NCBI RefSeq assembly: GCF_042661465.1
Contig: NZ_JBHSWE010000001.1
Coordinates: 5,518,001 to 5,582,000 of the forward strand
Source: Marinobacterium_A aestuariivivens
GTDB lineage: Bacteria > Pseudomonadota > Gammaproteobacteria > Pseudomonadales > Balneatricaceae
Length of the DNA: 64,000 nt
Direction of reading: 5' to 3'
Below, one piece after another: positions 21,457 to 29,782 of the stretch. The translations under genes and the position numbers were made by a program. The notes under the pieces were generated by a model. The model did no database searches. It was not told the origin of the DNA and saw only the letters and a program-made list of their open reading frames with translations. Every line of letters begins with the position of its first letter. Position 1 is the stretch's first letter.

Positions 21457-22239
21457 ATGCCCCGCTTTTGCGCCAACCTGTCGATGCTCTTCACCGAGCA
21501 CGACTTTCTCGACCGCTTCGAGGCGGCCGCCAAGGCCGGCTTCGAGGGTGTCGAGTACCTGTTCCCGTACGATTTCGACGTTGACGAGATCAAGGCGAAG
21601 CTCGACGCCCACAACCTGACCCAGGTGCTGTTCAACCTGCCGGCCGGCGACTGGGCCGGCGGCGAGCGCGGCATCGCCTGCCACCCGGACCGCATCGAGG
21701 AATTCCGTTCAGGTGTCGACCAGGCCATCCGCTATGCCCGGGTGCTCGGCAACGGCCAGGTCAACTGCCTGGCCGGTATCAAGCCTGCGGACGTCAGCGA
21801 CGCAGTCGCCGAAGAGACCCTGGTCGAGAACCTCCGGTACGCCGCCGGCAAGCTCGAGCAGGCCGGCATCCGCCTGGTGATGGAGGCGATCAATACCCGC
21901 GACATTCCGGGCTTCTTCCTCAACAACACCGCTCAGGCGCTGCGCATTCGCGACAAGGTTGGCAGCGACAACCTGGCGCTGCAGTACGACATCTACCATA
22001 TGCAGATCATGGAGGGCGATATCTGCCCGACGCTGGAAGCCAACCTGTCGGCAATCCAGCATGTGCAGCTGGCCGACAACCCGGGCCGTCACGAGCCGGG
22101 GACCGGCGAGCTGAACTACCGCTTCATCTTCGGCTTCCTCGACCAGCTCGGCTACGACGGCTGGGTCGGCTGCGAGTACAAGCCGGCCACCAGCACCGAA
22201 GCCGGTCTGCACTGGATGAAAGATCACAACATCGTTTGA
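21457..22239 (+). CDS. hyi: Hydroxypyruvate isomerase
   Basis: Interconverts hydroxypyruvate and tartronate semialdehyde (EC 5.3.1.22). TIM-barrel protein of the AP-endonuclease-2/xylose isomerase-like group, 260 residues. It begins PRFCANLSMLFTE, and shows GFEGVEYLFPYDFD, GDWAGGERGIACHP, the metal-ligand Glu in LVMEAINTRDIPGFF, YDIYHMQIMEGD, QLADNPGRHEPGTGELNY and GWVGCEYKP. Start ATG 21457 has GAGGTG at 7 nt; the upstream in-frame stretch is REP sequence. It lies between gcl and glxR, in the classic gcl-hyi-glxR order, with REP units in both gaps. Confidence 0.95.
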   Translation: MPRFCANLSMLFTEHDFLDRFEAAAKAGFEGVEYLFPYDFDVDEIKAKLDAHNLTQVLFNLPAGDWAGGERGIACHPDRIEEFRSGVDQAIRYARVLGNGQVNCLAGIKPADVSDAVAEETLVENLRYAAGKLEQAGIRLVMEAINTRDIPGFFLNNTAQALRIRDKVGSDNLALQYDIYHMQIMEGDICPTLEANLSAIQHVQLADNPGRHEPGTGELNYRFIFGFLDQLGYDGWVGCEYKPATSTEAGLHWMKDHNIV

Positions 22240-22249
22240 ACCACACACC

Positions 22250-22323
22250 CGTAGGAGCGCCGCCCCGGTGCGAATCTTTTGGCAGAGTGCCATCGATATT
22301 CGCTGCGAGGCGCAGCTCCTACG
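22250..22323. repeat. REP-type palindrome between hyi and glxR
   Basis: Same element as at 21361: CGTAGGAGCGCCGCCCCGGT on the left and GCGAGGCGCAGCTCCTACG on the right, with a different 25-nt centre. It sits 10 bp past the hyi stop and 28 bp before glxR, so it is carried on the operon mRNA. Confidence 0.85.
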
Positions 22324-22351
22324 GGGAGTTACCCGTTACGGAGGTAAAACA

Positions 22352-23234
22352 ATGGCCAATATCGGATTTATCGGCACCGGCATCATGGGCCTGCCCATGG
22401 CGCAGAACCTGCAGAAAGCCGGCCACCAGCTCTATGTATCCACCCAGCGCGGCCCGGTCCCGGCGGACCTGGAAGGCGCCGAAGGCTGCCCGACACCGAA
22501 GGCGGTCGCGCAAGCGGCCGAATTCATCATCCTGATGGTACCCGACACCCCCAGGTCGAAGAGGTGCTGTTCGGTGAAAACGGCGTCGCCGAAGGTGTCG
22601 GCGAAGGCAAGGTCGTCATCGACATGAGTTCGATCTCACCGCTGGCCACCAAGGTGTTCGCCCGGCGCATCAACGAACGCGGCGGCGAATACCTCGACGC
22701 CCCGGTCTCCGGCGGCGAAGTCGGCGCCGGGCCGGCACCCTGTCGATCATGGTCGGCGGCAGCGAGGAGACCTTCGCCCGCGCCCGGCCGCTGTTCGAGA
22801 TCATGGGCCAGAACATCACCCTGGTCGGCGGCAACGGCGACGGCCAGACCGCCAAGGTGGCCAACCAGATCATCGTCGCGCTGAACATCGAGGCGGTGTC
22901 CGAGGCGCTGCTGTTCGCATCGAAGGCCGGTGCGGACCCGGCCCGCGTGCGCGAGGCGCTGATGGGCGGCTTCGCCTCGTCGAAGATCCTCGAGGTGCAC
23001 GGCGAGCGCATGGTCAAGGGCACCTTCAACCCGGGCTTTCGGATCGGGCTGCACCAGAAGGACCTCAACCTGGCGCTGACCGGCGCCCGCGAGCTGGCGC
23101 TGAACCTGCCCAACACCGCCACCACCCAGCAGATCTTCAGCACCTGCGTCGCGCTCGGCGGCGCCGGCTGGGATCACTCCGGCATGATCAAGGGTCTGGA
23201 GCACATGTCCAGCCACAGCATCCGCGAGGAATAG
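22352..23234 (+). CDS. glxR: Tartronate semialdehyde reductase (2-hydroxy-3-oxopropionate reductase), two frame breaks
   Basis: Reduces tartronate semialdehyde to D-glycerate with NAD(P)H (EC 1.1.1.60), completing the glycerate pathway. Beta-hydroxyacid dehydrogenase family, ~294 residues: Rossmann GFIGTGIMGLPMAQNL (residues 4-19), substrate-binding DAPVSGGEVGA, and catalytic Lys in TAKVANQIIVALNIEAVSEAL, then HQKDLNLAL. Breaks at the C5 run 22548-22552 (one more C gives PDTPQVEEVLFG) and near 22727 (one more C gives GARAGTLSIMVGG). Start ATG 22352 has GGAGG 8 nt upstream. It is followed by a strong terminator at 23296. Confidence 0.94.
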
Positions 23235-23295
23235 GCCCTGCCCCACGATATTTTTTGAATCACCAGGTTTACGTTGAATCCCCCTTGAACGCACT

Positions 23296-23319
23296 GCCGC
23301 CCTTTCGGGCGGCTTTTTT
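23296..23319 (+). terminator. Rho-independent terminator ending the alc-glxR transcript
   Basis: GCCGCCC, loop TTTC, GGGCGGC, then six T (23314-23319). It is 62 bp past the glxR stop and only 17 bp before the malic enzyme ATG, so the malic enzyme promoter must lie upstream of this hairpin or depend on read-through. Confidence 0.93.
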
Positions 23320-23336
23320 GACCAGGAAAGGACCCG

Positions 23337-24589
23337 ATGAACGACGCTTTCAAGCAACAGGCGCTCGACTACCACGAGCATCCGCAGCCCGGCAAGATCG
23401 GCATCTGCCTGACCAAGCCGGCCGAATCCGCCCGCGACCTGGCCCTGGCCTACAGCCCCGGCGTCGCCGAGCCGGTGCGCGAAATCGCCAGGATCCGGCC
23501 AATGCCTACCGCTACACCGGCAAGGGCAACCTGGTGGCCGTGATTTCGAATGGCAGCGCCATTCTCGGCCTCGGCAACCTCGGCGCACTGGCCAGCAAAC
23601 CGGTGATGGAAGGCAAGTCGCTGCTGTTCAAGCGCTTCGCCGCCATCGACTCGATCGACCTCGAGGTGGACCTCGCCGAGCCTGCCGCCTTCATCGACAC
23701 CGTCGCGGCCATCGCCGACAGTTTCGGCGGCATCAATCTCGAGGACATCAAGGCGCCGGAATGCTTCGAAATCGAACGGGCGCTGATCGAGCGTTGCAAT
23801 ATTCCGGTGTTCCATGACGATCAGCACGGCACCGCCATCGTCACCGCAGCCGGCATGCTGAACGCCATCGAGATTGCCGGCAAATCCCTCTCCGAAGCCC
23901 GCATCGTCTGCCTCGGCGCCGGCGCCGCCGCGACCGCCTGCATGAACCTGCTGCTGAGCTTTGGGGCCCGGCGCCGCAACATCTTCATGCTCGACCGCAA
24001 GGGCGTGATCCACCGCGACCGCGACGACCTGACGCCGGAAAAAGCCGCCTTCGCTATCGACACCGGGGCCCGCACCCTGGACGATGCCATCGACGGCGCC
24101 GATGTCTTCGTCGGCCTCTCGGGCCCGGACATGCTCTCGCCGCTGCAGCTGGAAAAGATGGCCGAAAACCCGGTGGTCTTCGCCTGCGCCAACCCGGATC
24201 CGGAGATCCGTCCGGAACTGGCGCGCGAAACCCGCCCGGACGTCATCGTCGCCACCGGCCGCTCCGATTATCCGAACCAGGTCAACAATGTCCTCGGCTT
24301 TCCCTATATCTTCCGCGGCGCCTTGGATGTACGGGCCAGCGAGATCAACGAGGCGATGAAAATGGCGGCGGCCCGCGCCATTGCCGAGCTGGCCCGGGAG
24401 CCGGTCCCCGCCGAGGTACTGGCCGCCTACGAGATCGACAGCCTAGAATTCGGCCGCGACTACATCCTGCCCAAGGCCACCGATCCGCGCCTGCTGACGG
24501 TCGTATCCGATGCCGTGGCCCGCGCCGCCATCGACTCCGGCGTCGCCGCCCTGCCGTACCCGGCACAGTATCCGTTGCAGGCGATCTGA
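23337..24589 (+). CDS. NAD(P)-dependent malic enzyme (short form, no phosphotransacetylase domain), one frame break
   Basis: Oxidative decarboxylation of malate to pyruvate. About 418 residues, the single-domain length rather than the ~760-residue MaeB with a PTA-like tail. Motifs: QQALDYHEHPQPGKIGI, LAYSPGVAEPVREIA, YTGKGNLVAVISNGSAILGLGN, NLEDIKAPECFEIE, HDDQHGTA, the dinucleotide motif CLGAGAAATAC, and CANPDPEI. The frame breaks near 23490: AGGATCC lacks one G; AGGGATCC restores REIARDPANAYRYTG. Start ATG 23337 has AGGAAAGG upstream. It follows the glxR terminator where glycerate kinase is often found; it may feed pyruvate independently of the ureide genes. Confidence 0.93.
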
Positions 24590-24645
24590 TCAGCCTTAGG
24601 TACGGGCTCCCCTTCCTGCGAAGAAGCCGGGAGCCCGGCCCAGGC

Positions 24646-25005
24646 TTAGAACGCTTCCCCTGCAGCGGCCACGAACGCCATTTCGACGAGGTAGTCGGGG
24701 TTGGCCAGCTCGGCCTTTACACAGGCCCGGCTCGGCGCCGTGCCTTCGTCGAACCAGGCGTCCCAGACTTCGTTCAGCGCCGCGAGATTGGTGAAATCCG
24801 TCAGATAGATCGTCACCGAAAGCAGGCGGGTTCTGTCGCTGTCGATTTTCGCCAGAGCCTGCTCGGCCTGGCTCAATACCTGCGCCGCCTGACCCTTGAT
24901 ATCGGCACCGGTGTCCGACTCGGGAACCTCGACGAAGTGCGCGATCCTGTTGAAGACCGTGATATCGGACCAGCGTTTGCAAGGGTTGATGCGATGGACC
25001 TGCAT
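24646..25005 (-). CDS. RidA/YjgF/Rut-C family protein
   Basis: A 119-residue member of the RidA superfamily, whose members hydrolyse reactive enamine/imine intermediates released by PLP enzymes or act in pyrimidine/ureide breakdown. Visible: the DIKGQAAQVLSQAEQAL helix, VTIYLTDFTNLAALNEVW, and the signature Arg in APSRACVKAELANPDYLVEM (the RidA ketimine-binding Arg). Start ATG 25005 has AAGGAG at 10 nt. It is convergent with the malic enzyme. The short C-terminus (VAAAGEAF) departs from archetypal RidA, so it may belong to a different RidA subgroup. Confidence 0.88.
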   Translation of the reverse strand: MQVHRINPCKRWSDITVFNRIAHFVEVPESDTGADIKGQAAQVLSQAEQALAKIDSDRTRLLSVTIYLTDFTNLAALNEVWDAWFDEGTAPSRACVKAELANPDYLVEMAFVAAAGEAF

Positions 25006-25178
25006 GGGTTTGCTCTCCTTTTGTCGGCAGGAATTCGGCGCCGATTATACCCACCCGCTTGGGACTGGATACCCTTTACCGGGAAGATTCGAACCCTTTC
25101 GGATGACTGGCGGAGCATCGCCCCGAAAAATGGCGGCGCCAGACGATGCGGTGCGACGAGGATCTCGACCGGCGCCCC

Positions 25179-26635
25179 TCACTGAATGGGCGCCAGCAGA
25201 TAGGCCACCCGACTGACCATCCTCAGCGGCAACGACCAGCCCCTCACCTCGGCGAAGCTCAATTGCCGGCTATTGGCGAAGTCGGTGGCCAGCATCTCTG
25301 CGACTTTGGCAGCGAACGGGCGGCTGCGGTTCAGTATCGAAATCTCGAAGTTGAGACGAAAGGAGCGGTTGTCGATGTTCGCGGTACTGATCGAAGACAT
25401 GTCATCATCCATCAGCAGAACCTTTTGATGCAGGAACCCCTTCTGATAACGGTAGAACTTGACCCCGCTGAAGATCGTTTCGCCGATATAGGTGTAGGAC
25501 GACAGCTTCATCAGGCGCTTGTCTGCCAGATCCGGCAGCAATATCCGCACGTCCACGCCACGCAGGGCCGCCAGTTGCAGCGCCGCCACCACCGAAGCAT
25601 CGGGCACGAAATAGGGGCTCACGATCCAGAGCCGGTGACGGGCCTGCTGAATAAGGTGCAGAAAATAGAGCGCGCAGCTCTCCAGGGCGTCGGCAGGGCC
25701 GCTCGGCAATACAAGCGTTTCGACGCCATCGGTGTCCACCGGCACCGGCTCCCAGTTCAGCCCCAGCGGCAAACGGTCCGTGGCCCAGAACCAGTCCTCG
25801 ACGAAAGCCAGCTGAACCGCCTGCACCGAAGGTCCCCGAAGGCTAATATTGGTATCCCGCCAGGGCTCAGCACCGGATGCCGGTGCACGTATTCTCGCCC
25901 GACATTCACGCCGCCGACGCAGGCATAGCGTCCATCGACCACCAGTATCTTGCGGTGGTTGCGAAAGTTGAGCTGGAAACGGTTGAGCAACCCCTTGGTG
26001 CTGTGGAACGGATGGATGCGGATCCCCATGGCGCTCAACTTGCGTACATAGGCACGGTGCAACTGGAAGGAGCCGATTTCGTCATAGAGAAAAGAGACCT
26101 GCACGCCCGCTGCGACTTTTTCCGCCAGCAGATCCGCCAGCGCGCGCCCCATCTCGTCATCCCTGACGATATAGAACTCCAGCAGCACGTAATGACGGGC
26201 ACTGCGAATCTCGGCAAACATGTCCTCGAAGGCACGATCGCCGTTGATCAGCAGTCGCGCTTCGTTGCCGCGGGTAAAGGGCATGCTCGCCAGCCGTTCG
26301 AGGGCCGTGGCAGCATGGTTCGCAGCCGAAGTGCGGGGAATGAAGGGCTGAAAACGGCGATTCAGGTCACCGGCCAGGCGCTGTATCTCGAGCAGGCCAC
26401 GGCGCCGGACACGGGCGTAGCCGTGAAACCGGCGGCGCCCGAAGACCCAGTACAACGGCACCATGACCGGCGGAAAGATCACCAGCAGGATCGCCCAGGC
26501 AACGGCTCCCTGCGCCGTACGCGTCGTCATGATCGCATTGAGCGCCGACAGAATTCCCAGCACCAGCATGACAAAGGCGCCCAGCGCCAGTATCAGCGGT
26601 TCCTGTTCCGGTGTCAGCACGGTGGTGGTCGCCAC
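25179..26635 (-). CDS. cls: Cardiolipin synthase (PLD superfamily), one frame break
   Basis: Membrane enzyme joining two phosphatidylglycerols to cardiolipin. Two N-terminal TM helices (LILALGAFVMLVLGILSAL and VAWAILLVIFPPVMVPLYWVFG) precede two PLD domains with catalytic HKD motifs, HRKILVVD and HQKVLLMDDD. GGVNVGREY and GGRDTNISLRG-type motifs flank the junction. The frame breaks near 25860; one missing C in AGCCC(C)TGG restores HPVLSPWRDTNISLRG. The start is uncertain: GTG 26635 with GGGG ~6-9 nt upstream gives the usual short N-terminus (~485 residues). The longer in-frame reading is encoded by the 106-bp tandem repeat and is not credible. Confidence 0.9.
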
Positions 26636-26684
26636 GAAGAGCCCCTGCAGAAGTCTCCACTTGACCTTAGCTGCCAATACGATC

Positions 26685-26990
26685 GCCGGCAACGACCGGC
26701 TTGCGGGACACCATGCAGCCCGACCGGCAATACCGGCACCATAAGGCAAAGAACCCTGCACAGCGACCTCAGCCCCGGCCAGGTTCGGCCGCCGGCAACG
26801 ACCGGCTTGCGGGACGTCATGCAGCCCGCCCGGCAATACCGGTGTCATAAGGCAAAGAACCCTGCACAGCGACCTCAGCCCTGGCCAGGTTCGGCCGCCG
26901 GCAACGACCGGCTTGCGGGACGTCATGCAGCCCGCCCGGCAATACCGGTGTCATAAGGCAAAGAACCCTACACAGCGTCCTCAGGCTCGG
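26685..26990. repeat. 106-bp direct tandem repeat, 2.9 copies, upstream of cls
   Basis: The phrase GCCGGCAACGACCGGCTTGC recurs at 26685, 26791 and 26897, an exact 106-bp period. Copies 2 and 3 are nearly identical; copy 1 has a few substitutions. Each unit contains GCAACGACCGG and CATGCAGCCCG blocks and ends with GGCAAAGAACCCT. It lies between the divergent cls and 47-residue peptide genes. Confidence 0.95.
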
Positions 26991-27029
26991 CTAGAATAGC
27001 CCCGCCACTGGTGACAAGGAGTCAGTCAC

Positions 27030-27173
27030 ATGAATCAATTACTGGCAGCTGTCCAGGCCTGGATCAAGGAAAATCCATGGCGTCTGCTCTACCTGCTTCC
27101 CTATCTGCTGGTCCCTTTCCTGGTAGTGCCGTTCTACAACCTGCTGGATTATGTCACAGCACTGCTGATGTAA
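27030..27173 (+). CDS. Small single-pass membrane protein, 47 residues
   Basis: A short frame with a good ribosome site (AAGGAG, 8 nt before ATG 27030) and TAA at 27171-27173. The protein begins MNQLLAAVQAWIKENPWR, an amphipathic helix with a Trp anchor, followed by a ~27-residue hydrophobic segment (LLYLLPYLLVPFLVVPFYNLL) with three prolines and no charge until an Asp. This has the look of a genuine small inner-membrane protein. Function unknown. It is divergent from cls across the 106-bp repeat, so a link to phospholipid or envelope control is possible but unproven. Confidence 0.7.
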   Translation: MNQLLAAVQAWIKENPWRLLYLLPYLLVPFLVVPFYNLLDYVTALLM

Positions 27174-27479
27174 GACCGGGCTTTCCGAGTGCCGCTTCGG
27201 ACCTTTCCGTCTCGATCAGCTCCGCGCCCGGCAACCGGCCGCACTCCTCGCAGATGCGCCGGGTACAGCCTGCGCTGAAATCCAACTCCAGCTCTGCGTT
27301 GCGAAACCGACGACGCCGGGTGCGGTCGGTCGTCGGCGTGATGCGGTCACGCCAGTTGAGGATCGGCACTCAGGTGGTGGAACGAATATTTATCGGTCAC
27401 GGCAATCCTTCGCAGATCGTACAGGAAAGAGTATTTTCCGCCGCGAACAGGCCGCGCCCGGTAGTTACGGTGTCCTTGA
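27174..27479. other. Stretch without a recognisable gene
   Basis: A leftward frame 27154-27369 would encode a 71-residue Arg-rich protein with CTRRICEECGR, but it overlaps the small membrane gene and resembles no family I know. The remainder is the degraded tail of the permease remnant to the right. Confidence 0.4.
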
Positions 27480-27875
27480 CACGCCACGGTCGCCGCCCGA
27501 GGCACCGACCACAGCCGGCAGCATATAGGCCGCGGACGGCCCCCGGGCGTCACCACGCCGGCGACGGTGGCGATCAGGAGTCCCAGCAGGCCGCTGTTCC
27601 TGCCGACCAGTCGGGTAAAGCTGTCGCGGGGCAGCGGCACCCAGACCAGCCCCGCGAGCATCACCGCGGCAAGCATCTTGAGGGCCATGTCCGCCACCAG
27701 CCGCAGGTCCTCGACGAAGACCGCAACGAACACCTCTTCGCCAAGCGATTGGTGGCAGATGGCCCCGGTCACCAGCGCGAACGCCGCGAATCCGGCGAAG
27801 CCCGACCCGGTGATGGTGCCGCTCGACAATGCGGCGGAAATCGCCGATCTTGCTGGCTCGATGGCACCTGTTCCG
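27480..27875 (-). pseudogene. Truncated COG0701/ArsP-like (DUF318) permease remnant
   Basis: Leftward frame with membrane segments and the family-like block LPRDSFTRLVGRNSGLLGLL followed by TVAGVVTPGG, which matches the second-half LLPRELIARWLGxxSGxxGxLxAxxxGxxTPGGP pattern of DUF318 permeases. One missing base near 27545 would continue as PGGPSAAYMLPAVVGASGGDRG, but the remaining ~60 residues of a normal protein and a clear start are missing. I read it as a decayed gene that sits immediately downstream of the DSD1-family gene. It could instead be a short divergent member broken by sequencing error. Confidence 0.5.
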
Positions 27876-27878
27876 TAA

Positions 27879-29012
27879 CTACCAGCCGTAGAAGCGAGGC
27901 CAGGTTTCGGTATTGCCGTCGGGCCGCATGGCCTGGTACCCGGGATGCTGCGCACCAGTGGCACAAGCATGATTGGGCAGAATGCGCAGTCGCGTGCCGA
28001 TGGGGAAGCGTTCCGCGATACTGCGGTCCGTTTCGCCGCTACGAGACAGAATTCCATGCTCCTGATTGGCACCGCTCAGGATGTAACCTTCAAGAACCGC
28101 CCCATCCTCGGTGCACACCTGGCCGAAGCCGAAGTCATGTTTCTGTTTTTGCGTGCCGCGATCACGACTCATCGCCATCCACCCCGCGTCGACGATGGCC
28201 CATCCTTTCTCTTCCTGGTGACCAATGACGGTCGTGAGGACACTCAGCGCGATGTCGTCTACCGTGCACACGCCGACGTTGCGCATCACCAGGTCAAACA
28301 ATACGTAGACGCCGGCGCGCAGTTCGGTCACACCGTCCAGGTGCTCGGCCGTCAAGGCTGTCGGTGTCGATCCGATGCTGGTAACGGGACACGGCAAGCC
28401 GGCTTCGAGCAGCCTTTGCGCCGCGCGTACGGCCCCTGCGCGTTCCCGTTCGGAGATGGCCAGCAGGTCTGCATGGTTATCGTAGTCATAGCTCGAACCG
28501 GCATGGGTCATCACGCCGCCCAAGCGCATACCGGATTCCTGGAGCACGCGCGCAACCTCCAGCAATGCCTCTTCTTCCGGCTTGATGCCTGAGCGGTGGC
28601 CATCGGTGTCGATCTCGATCCACACCTCGAACACGGATCCATGCGTTTTCCCGAAGCTGCCGATTTCCCGGGCAGCCGCGACATTGTCCGCGATGATCTT
28701 CAGATCACAGCCACGCTGGCGAAGTGCAAGCGCTTGCGGAAGCTTGCCCGGAACCATTCCAACGGCATACAGGATATCGGCAATGCCCGCGTCGAAGAAC
28801 TCCTCGGCCTCCTTGAGAGTCGAGACGGTGATGCCCTGAGCCCCCGCCGCAATCTGCGCCCGTACCACCGGCAGGCACTTGGTAGTCTTGACGTGCGGAC
28901 GGAAGCGCACCCCGAGTGTCTTCACGCGCTCTTGCATGCGCTCGATGTTGCGCTGCATGCGCCGTGTGTCGATGAGGGCTGTAGGTGTATCAAGTTCTTG
29001 AAGTGTGGTCAT
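27879..29012 (-). CDS. DSD1-family PLP enzyme (D-threonine aldolase / D-threo-3-hydroxyaspartate dehydratase-like)
   Basis: Fold-type III PLP enzyme of 377 residues: alanine-racemase-like barrel plus D-serine-dehydratase-like C-terminal domain. The PLP lysine is in RPHVKTTK (residues ~38-45). Pyridoxal-binding and phosphate loops are visible as VSTLKEAEEF and SIGSTPT. The metal-binding C-terminal motif is NHACATGAQH (His and Cys ligands). Known relatives are D-threonine aldolase, D-threo-3-hydroxyaspartate dehydratase and 3-hydroxyaspartate aldolase; sequence alone does not separate these. It is divergent from a YheO-type regulator, a serine-racemase-like dehydratase, a RidA and a dicarboxylate symporter, which favours hydroxyaspartate or another beta-hydroxy amino acid. 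Start ATG 29012. Confidence 0.88.
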   Translation of the reverse strand: MTTLQELDTPTALIDTRRMQRNIERMQERVKTLGVRFRPHVKTTKCLPVVRAQIAAGAQGITVSTLKEAEEFFDAGIADILYAVGMVPGKLPQALALRQRGCDLKIIADNVAAAREIGSFGKTHGSVFEVWIEIDTDGHRSGIKPEEEALLEVARVLQESGMRLGGVMTHAGSSYDYDNHADLLAISERERAGAVRAAQRLLEAGLPCPVTSIGSTPTALTAEHLDGVTELRAGVYVLFDLVMRNVGVCTVDDIALSVLTTVIGHQEEKGWAIVDAGWMAMSRDRGTQKQKHDFGFGQVCTEDGAVLEGYILSGANQEHGILSRSGETDRSIAERFPIGTRLRILPNHACATGAQHPGYQAMRPDGNTETWPRFYGW

Positions 29013-29050
29013 GGGCAGGCTCGCTCTGAAAAGGTATTGCAGATAGTGAG

Positions 29051-29084
29051 TTGACAGTTTGTCCAGTTAAAGACAAACTGTCAA
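29051..29084. promoter_or_regulatory. Perfect 13-bp inverted repeat operator in the divergent promoter
   Basis: TTGACAGTTTGTC (29051-29063), 8-nt spacer, GACAAACTGTCAA (29072-29084). Each arm itself has a dyad (GACAGTTTGTC). It is centred between the DSD1-family gene and the YheO-like regulator, the expected place for an autoregulated divergent operator. Confidence 0.8.
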
Positions 29085-29112
29085 ACATCATTAACGACAC
29101 CCGCCCCCTGCC

Positions 29113-29742
29113 ATGACAAAACGTACTCCGGAACAGCGATTGCTGCTCGAACAAATCAAACAGGTCGCCGATGGCCTGGCCAAGACGTTCGCCCCATTCT
29201 GCGAGATAGTCGTGCACGACCTGCTGGATCCCTCGCACGCTGTACTGGCGATCCATAACAACCTTTCCGGCCGCGAGGTCGGCGATCCGGCCACTGAGCT
29301 CGGGCTTGCCCGCATCATGGATCCGGAGTTCGAGCAGGTCATCGCCAACTATCCGAACTGTTTCCCGGATGGCCGCCAGGTCAAGAGCACCTCGATTGGC
29401 ATCAAGGACTCCGAGGGGCGATACATTGCCGCACTCTGCATGAACATCGATCTCACGGTGTTTCAGGGCTTCCAGGGCATGCTGAACCAGTTTGTCGATA
29501 TCCAGGTGGACGCGCCAGCCAAAGAGACGTTCGACCCTGCGGGCGCGGAAGCGATCCGCGCCCGCATCGACCAGTTCGCGGCGCGCTTGGCCACCACGCC
29601 CCGCGCGCTCAAGGCGGCAGATCGTCGTATCCTGGTCAAAGAGCTGAAGGGCGCCGGGCTGCTGGACTTGCGCCGGGCGATGGAAATCGTCGCCGCGCAC
29701 CTGGGCGTCTCTCGCGCATCGGTATACAGCTATGCAAAGTGA
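29113..29742 (+). CDS. YheO/DauR-like transcriptional regulator (PAS-like + HTH)
   Basis: A 209-residue regulator of the YheO family (DauR, controller of D-arginine use, is the best-known member). The N-terminal YheO PAS-like domain is clear (LAKTFAPFCEIVVHDLLDPSHAVLAIHNNLSGREVGDP, IGIKDSEGRYIAALCMNID). The C-terminal HTH_22 segment ends MEIVAAHLGVSRASVYSYAK. Family members bind small ligands, often amino acids or their imino products, and act next to the genes they control. It is divergent from the DSD1 gene and starts 28 bp right of the perfect inverted repeat. No strong ribosome site is seen before ATG 29113. Confidence 0.92.
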   Translation: MTKRTPEQRLLLEQIKQVADGLAKTFAPFCEIVVHDLLDPSHAVLAIHNNLSGREVGDPATELGLARIMDPEFEQVIANYPNCFPDGRQVKSTSIGIKDSEGRYIAALCMNIDLTVFQGFQGMLNQFVDIQVDAPAKETFDPAGAEAIRARIDQFAARLATTPRALKAADRRILVKELKGAGLLDLRRAMEIVAAHLGVSRASVYSYAK

Positions 29743-29782
29743 CGTCCGCTTCCCGGACAAAAACGCGGTAGAGAGGATTCCA

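Noticed and set aside
26635..26926. In-frame N-terminal extension of cls by ~97 residues
   Set aside because: It is encoded by the 106-bp tandem repeat, is itself repetitive, and does not resemble cardiolipin synthase N-termini.
27154..27369. 71-codon leftward frame with CTRRICEECGR
   Set aside because: Overlaps the better-supported 47-residue gene and matches no family; its opening NWRDRIT recalls DUF433 but the similarity ends there.
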